Assembly (NCBI RefSeq): GCF_011758765.1
Contig: NZ_JAANOU010000001.1
Span: 3,100,001-3,164,000, forward strand
DNA from: Amycolatopsis viridis
GTDB taxonomy: Bacteria; Actinomycetota; Actinomycetes; Mycobacteriales; Pseudonocardiaceae
DNA: 64,000 nt
Direction: 5' to 3'
The notes below the pieces were generated by a model. The model made no database searches and was not told the DNA's origin. It worked only from the letters and a program-made list of their open reading frames with translations. The translations under genes were made by a program, and so were the position numbers. How positions within the stretch are numbered: position 1 is the first letter of the stretch; the number at the start of each line of letters is the position of its first letter. Shown here piece after piece: positions 41,859 through 50,191 of the stretch.

Positions 41859-42763
41859 GGCGGCACCCCGAACCGGTCGGAGCCGGTGCCGGTGACCTCC
41901 AGCACGACCTGCTCCAGCGTCCGCCGTTCGGCGCGGATCGCGTGCACCCGCACGCCGGCCGCGACCAGCCGGGCGTTGAGCGCGGCCGGGTCGTCGTGCC
42001 GGACCACCAGCGCCTCACCGGCCCGCGACTCCAGGCGACCGTCGAGGACGGCGGCGGCCTGCGCCACGTCCGGCGTGGCGACCAGCACCCGGCCGGTCGG
42101 CTCGCGGAGCACGGCGAGGTCGTCCTCCAGCACGAGGCGGCCGCGGTCGACGATGCCGACGCGGGTGCACAGCTGCTCGACCTCGGCGAGCAGGTGGCTG
42201 GACAGGAACACCGTGGTGCCGTGGGCGTTCAGCTCGACGAGCAGGTCGCGAATCTCCTTGATGCCCTGCGGGTCCAGCCCGTTCGTGGGCTCGTCGAGCA
42301 CGAGCAGCCGCGGGCGCCCGAGCAGGGCGGCGGCCAGCCCGAGACGCTGCCGCATGCCCAGGGAGTACGCCTTGACCGGGCGCTGGTCGACCGCCGCCAG
42401 CCCGACCCGGTCCAGGGCCTCCTCGATCCGGGCGCGCCGGGACCGCCGGGCACCGCCGCCCGCGGCGTCGAGCAGGACGAGGTTGCGGCGCCCGGACAAG
42501 TGGGCATACGCGCCCGGGCCCTCGACCAGGGCGCCGACCTGCGGCAGCACCTCCGCGGCCCGGCGCGGCATCGGACGGCCCAGCACCTCGATCTCGCCGC
42601 TGGAGGCGTAGACCAGGCCGAGCAGCATCCGGACCAGGGTCGTCTTGCCCGACCCGTTCGGTCCGAGGAAGCCGTACCGGTCGCCCTCGCGCACCCGCAG
42701 GTCCACGGCGTCGACGGCCACGGTGCGGCCGAACCGCTTGGTCAGCGCGTGCGTGGTGATCAT
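41855..42763 (-). CDS. ABC exporter ATP-binding protein
   Basis: A 302-residue single-NBD ATPase. Walker A GPNGSGKT, signature SLGMRQRLGLAAALL, Walker B LLVLDEPTNGLDP and the switch His in FLSSHLLAE are all present. The C-terminal 80 residues are a small domain common to drug or bacitracin-type exporters. It pairs with the following permease. The ATG at 42763 overlaps the stop of the exported-protein gene (ATGA), so all three are one operon. Cargo unknown. Confidence 0.92.
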   Translation of the reverse strand: MITTHALTKRFGRTVAVDAVDLRVREGDRYGFLGPNGSGKTTLVRMLLGLVYASSGEIEVLGRPMPRRAAEVLPQVGALVEGPGAYAHLSGRRNLVLLDAAGGGARRSRRARIEEALDRVGLAAVDQRPVKAYSLGMRQRLGLAAALLGRPRLLVLDEPTNGLDPQGIKEIRDLLVELNAHGTTVFLSSHLLAEVEQLCTRVGIVDRGRLVLEDDLAVLREPTGRVLVATPDVAQAAAVLDGRLESRAGEALVVRHDDPAALNARLVAAGVRVHAIRAERRTLEQVVLEVTGTGSDRFGVPP

Positions 42764-43878
42764 CGTCCGCTCCGCTGGGCGAGCTCACCGGCGGCCGCGC
42801 GCAGCACCTCCGGGGTGACCAGGCCGGCGAGCAGGTACCCGCGGCCCCCTTCGTGGGGCTGCACCACGGCGAGCGACAGCGGCGGGATCGACAGGACCAC
42901 CACGCTGCCCGCGGTCAGGGCCGATTTCGCCCCGCCGGCCGTGGCCGCCGCGTCGGCAACGGATCCGGCGACCTCCGGCGGCACCCGGACGACCGCGAAC
43001 GCCGCGAGCCCGGGCCCGTAGAGGGCGACACCGTCCAGGCCCGAGGCGCGGGCGGGACGGCCGTGCAGCACCGGCGGCAACCGTGCGCTGCCGAGCGCGC
43101 GCAAGGCGCGGCTGAGGTCGGGAGCGGTGGTCAGGGTGAAGCTCGCGCCCGGCGCCAGATCGGGCGTGGCGATCACCGGCGCGGTCTCCTCGACGGCGTC
43201 GAACGTGCTCACCAGACCCGGCGCCCGCTGACCGCGCGCGGTCACCTCGACGCGCACCGGCAGCCCGGTGGCGGGATCGGCCCACAGGTCGGCCTGCCCG
43301 ATGGCGGTGTCCGGATCGGCGGGCACCACCCGGAGTCCGGACGCGGCCACCCCTGCGACGTTCCGGCCGGGCAGGGCGTCCAGCCGGTCCCCCGGCGTGG
43401 CGTTCAGGAGCCACCGCGCCAGGTCGGGCGGGAGCAGGTCGCTCGCGCGCGGCAGCCGCAGCGCCGGTGTCCCGGTGAGCTCGGTGAGCGTCCGTGTGCC
43501 GTAGTCCCAGGTGTAGTCGGCGTCGGGCATCCGGTAGAGGTCCTGTTCGCCGGTGACGGTGAGGACGGCGACGCGGGAGCGGACGGGCCCGGCGTACCAG
43601 GCGTGCATGGTGGTCGTGGTGGCGAACAGCTTCGCGACGTCGCCGAGGTCCGGCAGATCGGGCAGCGCGAGCGCGCCGGTGCTGTGCGCGTATCCCTGGT
43701 ACGGGACGGTGCCGGAACGCAGGACCAGCTCACGCAGCGCGGCCGGGTCCCGCGGCGGCCCGGACGGGCGCAGTGCGGCGACGACCAGGGGCGCCGTCAG
43801 CAGCGCCGCGGTCACCATGGCCACCACCGTCCAGCGGCGCCGTCTCGCGTCCCGCACGACCGCCAACGGCACCACCAC
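42760..43878 (-). CDS. exported protein of the ABC operon, LolA/RseB-like fold (tentative)
   Basis: A 372-residue protein with one N-terminal hydrophobic segment (WTVVAMVTAALLTAPLVVAAL) and a large exported part. The pattern of beta strands with MHAWYAGPVRSRVAVLTVTGEQDLYRM and a Trp/Tyr-rich front half resembles the LolA/RseB sensor fold of actinobacterial envelope proteins; I could not recognise a firm family. The GTG at 43878 is preceded by AAAGGA; neighbouring GTG codons at 43875 and 43872 are alternatives. It is first in the ABC operon and may sense or deliver its cargo, which is inference. Confidence 0.6.
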   Translation of the reverse strand: MVVPLAVVRDARRRRWTVVAMVTAALLTAPLVVAALRPSGPPRDPAALRELVLRSGTVPYQGYAHSTGALALPDLPDLGDVAKLFATTTTMHAWYAGPVRSRVAVLTVTGEQDLYRMPDADYTWDYGTRTLTELTGTPALRLPRASDLLPPDLARWLLNATPGDRLDALPGRNVAGVAASGLRVVPADPDTAIGQADLWADPATGLPVRVEVTARGQRAPGLVSTFDAVEETAPVIATPDLAPGASFTLTTAPDLSRALRALGSARLPPVLHGRPARASGLDGVALYGPGLAAFAVVRVPPEVAGSVADAAATAGGAKSALTAGSVVVLSIPPLSLAVVQPHEGGRGYLLAGLVTPEVLRAAAGELAQRSGR

Positions 43879-44189
43879 CTCTGGGTTCCTTTGTACGCCC
43901 TGCGATCGTGCGGTTCGACGCGGAAATTCCCGGACCCGGGGACGGCACCCACCGGCCGCGACCCGGGCAGGTCCGGCGTGGACACCCGCGGCCCGTCTTC
44001 GGGACCACCGCCGACCGGGGTCACCACGGGAAATCCGGTGGACGCGGCCGGCACGCGCCCCGTATACAGGAGCAGGGGTTGTTTCCGCCTGCTGTCCTCC
44101 GGGACCGCGGCTGCGGTCGCTCCGGCGGGGCCGATGCCGTCTCCCCAGCCCCAGATCCCTTGCCACCACTGTCCCGTGAGGTGTTGTCC
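43879..44189. other. 311-bp divergent gap before MFS exporter
   Basis: No gene seen. A TATACA -10-like hexamer at 44063-44068 could begin the MFS transcript with a leader of about 115 bases, but no good -35 is seen. The rest is GC-rich with no distinct repeat. It must also hold the promoter of the ABC operon on the other strand. Confidence 0.4.
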
Positions 44190-45626
44190 ATGGCCGCCCC
44201 CGCGACCACTCCGTCCGGCGCGGCGGACACGACCCCGCCACGGTCCGGGCTGCTCATCGGCGTGCTCGTGGTGTCCGCGTTCGTGATGATCCTCAACGAG
44301 ACGATCCTCAGCGTGGCGCTGCGCGACCTCACCGCCGACCTCGCCGTCTCGACCACCACCGTGCAGTGGCTGACCAGCGGGTTCCTGCTGACGATGGCCG
44401 TGGTCATCCCGACCACCGGGTTCCTGCTGGAACGGTTCACGCCGCGCCGGGTGTTCCTCGCGTCGCTGGGCCTGTTCAGCCTCGGCACCCTGGTGAGCGG
44501 GCTGGCGCCGGGCTTCGGCGTGCTGCTGGCCGGGCGCGTGGTGCAGGCGTGCGGTACCGCGGTGATGCTGCCGCTGCTGATGACCTCGGTGATGCGCCTG
44601 GTGCCCGCGCACAAACGGGGTGCGACGATGGGCACGATCACCATCGTCATCGCGGTGGCGCCGGCGATCGGCCCGACCATCGGCGGCGCGGTGCTGTCGT
44701 CGCTGACCTGGCGCTGGATGTTCTGGATCGTGCTGCCGCTGGCGCTGGCCGCGCTGTGCCTCGGCGCCGTCTGGTTCCACCTGGACGGCGCGACGCGGAA
44801 GGTGCCGCTGGACGTGCCGTCGGTGCTGCTGTCGGCGTTCGGGTTCGGCGGGGTGCTCTACGGCCTGGCCGGGATCGGCGAGGGTGGCGGCCACTCCCCC
44901 GTCGCGCCGTGGGTCCCGGTCGTCGCGGGGCTGGCCCTGCTCGCGGTCTTCACCTGGCGGCAGACGCGGCTGCAGCGCGCCGACCGGGCGCTGCTGGACC
45001 TGCGGCCGTTCACGCACCGCAGCTTCGTGATCGCGCTCGTGCTGGCCGCGCTGCTGTTCGTGTGCCTGCTCGGGGTCGCGTCGATCATGCTGCCGCTGTA
45101 CCTGCAGACCGTGCTGCACACGAGCACGTTCGTCAGTGGCCTCGCGGTGCTGCCCGGCGGCCTGGCCCTCGGCCTGCTCGGCCGCCCGGTGGGCGCGTTG
45201 TTCGACCGGTTCGGCGCGCGGCCGCTGGTGATCCCCGGCGCGGTGGCGCTGGCGGTGTCGATGTGGTTGTTCGCCCTGCTCGGTCCCGGCTCACCCCTGG
45301 GCGCGGTGATCGCGATCCACGTGCTGCTGATGGCCGGGCTCGGGTTCATGATGACGCCGCTGATGACCGAGTCCCTCGGCGTGCTGCCGGACCACCTGTA
45401 CTCGCACGGCAGCGCGATCCTGGCCACGCTCCAGCAGGTGGCGGGCGCGTTCGGCACCGCGGTGTTCGTCAGCGTCGCCACGCTCGGCAGCGCCGACCCG
45501 GCCGGACCGCCGGACGCGGCCGGCCTGCGCATCGCGTTCGTGGTGGCCGGCGTGGTCGGGGTGCTCGCCCTGGTGACGGCGCTGTTCGTGCGCCGCGCGC
45601 CGGCACCGGAACCCGTCGCCCGGTAG
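44190..45626 (+). CDS. MFS drug exporter (DHA2 type, 14 segments)
   Basis: A 478-residue major facilitator related to EmrB/QacA. The early Asn/Glu pair in MILNETILSVALRDL, the motif-C region GAVVLAPAIGPTIGG-like (VAPAIGPTIGGAVL), and 13-14 segments are visible. It should exchange a drug or signal for protons. The ATG at 44190 has GAGG eight bases upstream; a GTG at 44181 is possible. No regulator stands next to it. It is separated from the ABC operon by a 311-bp divergent gap. Confidence 0.88.
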   Translation: MAAPATTPSGAADTTPPRSGLLIGVLVVSAFVMILNETILSVALRDLTADLAVSTTTVQWLTSGFLLTMAVVIPTTGFLLERFTPRRVFLASLGLFSLGTLVSGLAPGFGVLLAGRVVQACGTAVMLPLLMTSVMRLVPAHKRGATMGTITIVIAVAPAIGPTIGGAVLSSLTWRWMFWIVLPLALAALCLGAVWFHLDGATRKVPLDVPSVLLSAFGFGGVLYGLAGIGEGGGHSPVAPWVPVVAGLALLAVFTWRQTRLQRADRALLDLRPFTHRSFVIALVLAALLFVCLLGVASIMLPLYLQTVLHTSTFVSGLAVLPGGLALGLLGRPVGALFDRFGARPLVIPGAVALAVSMWLFALLGPGSPLGAVIAIHVLLMAGLGFMMTPLMTESLGVLPDHLYSHGSAILATLQQVAGAFGTAVFVSVATLGSADPAGPPDAAGLRIAFVVAGVVGVLALVTALFVRRAPAPEPVAR

Positions 45627-45694
45627 GCGCCGCGCCGCGTGACCTTCCGGCGGGTGTTGCGTTCCGCCATCCGGCGGCGCAAGGTGTAGGGCTA

Positions 45695-45710
45695 CCGGCG
45701 GCGCCGCCGG
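45695..45710. promoter_or_regulatory. 16-bp palindrome ahead of the ABM-like gene
   Basis: CCGGCGGCGCCGCCGG is a perfect 16-bp palindrome 34 bp before the ABM-like gene start. In GC-rich DNA such symmetry may arise by chance or be a hairpin ending the MFS transcript; the place between the two genes allows either a terminator or an operator. Low certainty. Confidence 0.3.
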
Positions 45711-45743
45711 GACGCCGCCTCGATCGGAGAGGGGGTGGACGGC

Positions 45744-46361
45744 GTGTTCGCACGTTCCACCACGATTCAGGCTCAGCAGGACACCCTCGACGCCGGCCTT
45801 TCCCACGTGCGTGACGAGACCATGCCCGAGTTGATGGACATGCCCGGTTTCGTCGGGCTCTCGCTGCTCATCGACCGCGACTCCGGGCGGTGCATCGTCA
45901 CCACCTCCTGGGAATCGGCGGAGGCGATGCACGACACCGCGGACCGGGTACGCCCGCTGCGTGACCGCGCGATGGAGGTGATGGGCGGGGGCCGGCCGCA
46001 GGTCGACGAGTGGGAGATCGCGGTGCTGCACCGGGACCACCCGGCCCCGGAGGGCGCCTGCTGCCGCGTCACCTGGGTCCGCTTCGATCAGCTGGACCGC
46101 GCCCTGGACAGCTACCGGATGGGCCTGCTGCCCGAGCTGACGCAGTTCGGCGGCTTCTGCAGCGCCAGCCTGATGATCGACCGGGATTCCGGGCGGGCGG
46201 TCTCGTCGGTGACCTTCACCGACCGGCAGGCGATGGACTCCAGCCGCTCCCGGGCCGAGGAGCTGCGCTCGCGCATCACCGGCGAGGCCGGGGTCGAGAT
46301 CCTCGAGGTGGGCGAGTTCGAGCTGGCCCTGGCACACCTGCGCGTGCCCGAGATGGCCTGA
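45744..46361 (+). CDS. duplicated ABM-like (dimeric alpha/beta barrel) protein
   Basis: A 205-residue protein made of two tandem ferredoxin-like units. Each holds a matching block, LLIDRDSGRCIVTTSW near residue 40 and LMIDRDSGRAVSSVTF near residue 145, so it is an internal duplication of an antibiotic-biosynthesis-monooxygenase-like domain that forms its own pseudodimer. No haem or catalytic residue is evident; function unknown. The GTG at 45744 follows AGAGGGGG eight bases upstream; a GTG three codons earlier is possible. It stands between MFS and the SWIM cassette as a single gene. Confidence 0.7.
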   Translation: MFARSTTIQAQQDTLDAGLSHVRDETMPELMDMPGFVGLSLLIDRDSGRCIVTTSWESAEAMHDTADRVRPLRDRAMEVMGGGRPQVDEWEIAVLHRDHPAPEGACCRVTWVRFDQLDRALDSYRMGLLPELTQFGGFCSASLMIDRDSGRAVSSVTFTDRQAMDSSRSRAEELRSRITGEAGVEILEVGEFELALAHLRVPEMA

Positions 46362-46424
46362 CCGGAGACCGGCCGGGGCGCCGGGCGCCCCGGCCGGCCC
46401 ACGGTGGCCTCCGCTGCCGCGGGA

Positions 46425-46440
46425 TACGCTGGCTCGTGTG
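46425..46440 (+). promoter_or_regulatory. leaderless promoter of the SWIM-VWA cassette
   Basis: TACGCT at 46425-46430 ends seven bases before the GTG start of the SWIM gene at 46438, and no Shine-Dalgarno is present. This is the spacing of a leaderless actinobacterial transcript, with +1 at the start codon. No clear -35 is seen. Confidence 0.5.
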
Positions 46441-47709
46441 GGATCGCGGTGGACGGTGGCGCGCGTGCTGGCGCTGGCGCCCGACGCCGGGTCCGCGAAG
46501 GCCGCCCGCGCCCTGGCGAACCCGCGCACCTGGTCCGATCTGGGCAGTACCAGCTCACTCGTCTGGGGTAAGTGCCAGGGCAGCGCCCGCTCCCCCTACC
46601 AGGTGACCGTCGATCTCACCGAACCGTCCTTCCGGTGCACCTGCCCGAGCCGCAAGTTCCCCTGCAAGCACGGCCTGGCGCTGCTGCTGATGTGGGTGGC
46701 GGGCGACGGGTCGGTGACGGCCGGCGCCGCGCCTGCGGAGTGGGCCACCCCGGCCGCTCCCCGGACGGAACCCGCGCGGCCCGACCCGGAGGCACAGGCC
46801 CGCCGCCTCGCCGAGCGGGAGTCGCTGATGTCGGCCGGGCTCGGTGATTTCGAGTTGTGGCTGCACGACCTGGTTCGGCAGGGGCTGGCCACCGCCCGCA
46901 GGCAGCCGGCGGGCTTCTGGGACACCGCCGCCGCCCGTCTGGTCGACGCCCAGCTGCCCGGGCTGGCCGACCGGGTCCGCGCGGTGGCCGCCGACCTGCA
47001 CGCCCGCGCCGACTGGGCCCCGCACCTGCTCGGCGAGCTGGGCGGCTGGTACCTCGCGATCCGCGCCTGGCGCCGCCGCGCCGAACTGGACGAGGCGGCC
47101 GTGGGCGACCTGCGTGCCGTGCTCGGCTGGCCGCGCCGCCGCGACGAGATCGGCGACCGGGTCGCCGACCGCTGGTGGGTGGTGGGCCTGAGCCAGGAGG
47201 AGGACGACCGCCTGCTGTCCCAGCGGACCTGGCTGCACGGCGAGCGCACCGGCGAGACCGTGGTGCTGCTGGACTTCGCCGCCGCCGGCCAGGCGCTGAA
47301 GGTGGCGCACGTGCTCGGGTCCGTTGTGGACGGTGAAGTGGCCCGGTACCCGGGTGCCGGCCCCCGGCGCGCGTTGCTCACCGGCGACGAGCACCAGGTG
47401 ATGGCCGGTTCCGGCCTGCCGCACGCCACCGGCGTGCCCGACGCGCTCGCCCAGGCGGCCCGGTGGCTGGCCGGCAACCCGTGGTTGCGCCGCATCCCGC
47501 TGGCCCTGGCGGGCATGACGGTGGTGCCCGGTGAGCCGCCGCTGCTCGTCGATTCCGGCGGCGCGGCCCTGACCCTGGCGCCGGGCACCGACGTGTGGCA
47601 ACTGCTCGCCCTGTCCGGCGGTCACCCGGTGGCGGTGTTCGGCGAGTGGATCGACGAGCGCCTGCACCCGCTGAGCGTGCAGGTCGGCGACCGGCTGGTG
47701 GCACTGTGA
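46438..47709 (+). CDS. SWIM zinc-finger protein, first gene of a five-gene cassette
   Basis: A 423-residue protein with a SWIM zinc finger at residues 67-78: Cys67-x-Cys69, then Cys76-x-His78 (CTCPSRKFPCKH). The rest is helical and not recognised, with a Trp-rich stretch near 200 (RDEIGDRVADRWWVVGLSQEEDDRLL). SWIM fingers bind DNA or proteins and occur with MuDR, MEK1-like and nucleic-acid enzymes. It is first in the cassette and its stop overlaps DUF5691 (GTGA). GTG at 46438 follows a -10 with no leader. Confidence 0.85.
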   Translation: MGSRWTVARVLALAPDAGSAKAARALANPRTWSDLGSTSSLVWGKCQGSARSPYQVTVDLTEPSFRCTCPSRKFPCKHGLALLLMWVAGDGSVTAGAAPAEWATPAAPRTEPARPDPEAQARRLAERESLMSAGLGDFELWLHDLVRQGLATARRQPAGFWDTAAARLVDAQLPGLADRVRAVAADLHARADWAPHLLGELGGWYLAIRAWRRRAELDEAAVGDLRAVLGWPRRRDEIGDRVADRWWVVGLSQEEDDRLLSQRTWLHGERTGETVVLLDFAAAGQALKVAHVLGSVVDGEVARYPGAGPRRALLTGDEHQVMAGSGLPHATGVPDALAQAARWLAGNPWLRRIPLALAGMTVVPGEPPLLVDSGGAALTLAPGTDVWQLLALSGGHPVAVFGEWIDERLHPLSVQVGDRLVAL

Positions 47710-49115
47710 CCGCCTGGGAAGACCTGCTCGGCACCGCACTGGTCGGCACCGGCCGCCGCCCGTTCACGCTCGCCGGGTGCGGTGTCGCGGGCGCCGACCG
47801 CGTCACCGCGGGCTCCCCCGAAGCCGCCGTCCTGGCGGCCGCCGCGCTCGCCGCCGGCTACCGGCGGGCCGGCTGGACCCCGCCCACCTGGCGCGGCACC
47901 CCACGGCAACCGGCGGATCGCGACGAGCGTCCCGAGTGCTCCCCGGTCGCCGCCCAGATCCTCGAACTCCTCCTCGGCCGCAGCATCCGTCTCGAGGCCG
48001 GCACCGACCTGCTCACCACCGGCTGGCTCACCGCGGCCCGCGCCTCCGGGCGGCGCCCGCCGTACCGGCTGCTGCCCGAGCTGCTCCGGTTCGGCACCAC
48101 CGCCACCGGCGCGCGCCGCCTGGTCAAGCAGGTCATCGGCCCGCGGGGCACCTGGCTGGCCGGGCACCAGCCGGCGTGGAGCTGGGCCGCCACCGTCCCG
48201 CGCGCCGAGGTGGCCGGACGGTTCGCGACCGGCACCCGCGCCGAACGGCTGGCCCTGTTGAGCGACCTGCGGGAGACCGAACCGGACCGGGCTCGCGAAC
48301 TCGTCGAGGACACCTGGGCCGCCGAACCGGCTGCGACCCGCGCCGCCTTCCTCGACGTCCTGCGCACCGGACTGTCCGATGCGGACGAGCCGCTGCTGGA
48401 ACGCGCGCTGGACGACCGGGCCGGGACGGTGCGCGCGGCCGCCGCCGCGCTGCTGGAGCACCTGCCCGGTTCGGCCCGCGCGCACCGGATGGCCGGACGC
48501 GCGCGGCGGCTGCACACGGCGGCCGGCACCTTCGAGCTGCCGGGCGAACCCGACGAGGCGGCGCGCCGTGACGGGATCGGCGGCCACCGCGAACCGGGGC
48601 GGGGCCGGGCCGCGTCCCGGCTGATCCAGATCCTCGCCGCCACGCCACTGTCCACCTGGGACACCAGCGAGATCAGCCACGCGGACGCCGACGTCGTCCT
48701 CGGCTGGACGAAAGCCGCGGTGCGCCAGGGCGACCAGGAGTGGCTCACCGCGCTCGCCCGCCACGAGCCCACCCCGGACCTGATCGCCGCACTCACCCCG
48801 GACATCGCCACGGACCTCCTGAGCGGTGCGCGCAAGCTCGACACCCGCTTCGGCGCCCTGCTCGCCGCCGCCCCGGGACCGTGGCCGGCCCGGTTCTCCA
48901 CGGAGCTCGTCGGCCGCCTGCGCGACGCGAAGGCCGAAGCTGTGCTGCGGCTCGCCGCGCGAGCACTGGCCGAGCACCTGCACCCGGCCGCGCTGGCCGC
49001 GGTGGAGAACTGGCTCCTGGCTCTGGGCACCGGCTCCGCACCAGCGGCCCGCACCCTGCGCGGCATCGCCCACGCACTGACCATCCGAGCGACCATCCTG
49101 CAGGAGTTCCCATGA
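47706..49115 (+). CDS. DUF5691 family protein
   Basis: A 469-residue protein of unknown function, resembling the DUF5691 family. It is mostly helical with HEAT-like repeats: LLSDLRETEPDRARELVEDTW, ALDDRAGTVRAAAAALLEHL and AKAEAVLRLAARALAEHL. No catalytic motif is seen, so a scaffold is likely. The GTG at 47706 overlaps the SWIM stop (GTGA), and its stop overlaps the MoxR ATPase start (ATGA). The company of MoxR and VWA suggests it is an adaptor or substrate of that chaperone, which is inference. Confidence 0.75.
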   Translation: MTAWEDLLGTALVGTGRRPFTLAGCGVAGADRVTAGSPEAAVLAAAALAAGYRRAGWTPPTWRGTPRQPADRDERPECSPVAAQILELLLGRSIRLEAGTDLLTTGWLTAARASGRRPPYRLLPELLRFGTTATGARRLVKQVIGPRGTWLAGHQPAWSWAATVPRAEVAGRFATGTRAERLALLSDLRETEPDRARELVEDTWAAEPAATRAAFLDVLRTGLSDADEPLLERALDDRAGTVRAAAAALLEHLPGSARAHRMAGRARRLHTAAGTFELPGEPDEAARRDGIGGHREPGRGRAASRLIQILAATPLSTWDTSEISHADADVVLGWTKAAVRQGDQEWLTALARHEPTPDLIAALTPDIATDLLSGARKLDTRFGALLAAAPGPWPARFSTELVGRLRDAKAEAVLRLAARALAEHLHPAALAAVENWLLALGTGSAPAARTLRGIAHALTIRATILQEFP

Positions 49116-50191
49116 CGGATGTGCTGCGCGCGCACGCCGAGCAGCAGTACGCCGGCGAGCTGGCCGCGCTGGCCGCCACCGACGACCGGCCGAAGCCGCC
49201 CAACTGGCGCCTCTCCCCGTGGGCGGTCGCCACCTACGTGCTGGGCGGCGAGACCGGCGACGGCACCCCGGTCTCCCCCAAGTACCTCGGCTCGCGCCGG
49301 CTGGTGGAGGTGGCCATCGCGACCCTGGCCACCGACCGCGCGTTGCTGCTGCTCGGGGTGCCCGGCACGGCGAAGACGTGGTTGTCCGAGCACCTGGCCG
49401 CCGCGATCTCCGGTGATTCCACACAGCTGGTCCAGGGCACGTCCGGTACCCCCGAGGAAGCCATCCGCTACGGCTGGAACTACGCCCGCCTGCTCGCCGA
49501 GGGTCCGTCACCGAAGGCCCTGGTCGCCAGCCCGGTGCTGCGCGCCATGGAGACCGGCGGCATCGCGCGGATCGAGGAGCTGACGCGGATCCCGTCCGAC
49601 GTGCAGGACGCGCTGATCACCGTCCTGAGCGAGAAGACGCTGCCGATCCCCGAGCTGGACAGCGAGGTGCAGGCCCGCGCCGGGTTCAACGTGATCGCCA
49701 CCGCCAACGACCGCGACCGGGGCGTGAACGACCTGTCCGCCGCGCTCAAACGCCGCTTCAACGTCGTGGTGCTGCCGTTGCCGGACGACGCCGAGGCCGA
49801 GGTGGAGATCGTCCGCCTGCGCGTCGAGCAGCTGGGCCGGTCGCTGCGGCTGCCGGCTGGGGCCGAGCACGCCGACGAGATCCGGCGGGTGGTCACCGTG
49901 TTCCGGGAGCTGCGCGACGGGGTGACCACCGACGGCCGCACCAGGATCAAGTCACCGTCCGGGACCCTGTCCACCGCGGAGGCGATCTCGGTGGTGACCA
50001 ACGGGATCGCACTGGCCACCCACTTCGGCGACGGCGTGGTGCGCGCCGACGACGTGGCGGCCGGCCTGCACGGCGCGGTGGTCAAGGACCCGGTGCAGGA
50101 CCGGATCGTGTGGCAGGAGTACCTGGAAACCGTGGTCCGCGAGCGCAAGCCGTGGGCCGACCTGTATCGCGCGTGCCGGGAACTGGCGTGA
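49112..50191 (+). CDS. MoxR-type AAA+ ATPase of the cassette
   Basis: A 359-residue AAA ATPase. Walker A is GVPGTAKT at residues 82-89, Walker B-like IARIEELTR near 155, and the sensor FNVIATANDRDRGVNDLSAALKRRF follows. The N-terminal 60 residues are an extra Trp-containing segment. It is distantly related to the MoxR at 2887-3948 but not a copy. Ring ATPases of this class remodel proteins with a VWA partner, here the last gene. The ATG at 49112 overlaps the DUF5691 stop; its stop overlaps DUF5682 (GTGA). Confidence 0.88.
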   Translation: MTDVLRAHAEQQYAGELAALAATDDRPKPPNWRLSPWAVATYVLGGETGDGTPVSPKYLGSRRLVEVAIATLATDRALLLLGVPGTAKTWLSEHLAAAISGDSTQLVQGTSGTPEEAIRYGWNYARLLAEGPSPKALVASPVLRAMETGGIARIEELTRIPSDVQDALITVLSEKTLPIPELDSEVQARAGFNVIATANDRDRGVNDLSAALKRRFNVVVLPLPDDAEAEVEIVRLRVEQLGRSLRLPAGAEHADEIRRVVTVFRELRDGVTTDGRTRIKSPSGTLSTAEAISVVTNGIALATHFGDGVVRADDVAAGLHGAVVKDPVQDRIVWQEYLETVVRERKPWADLYRACRELA

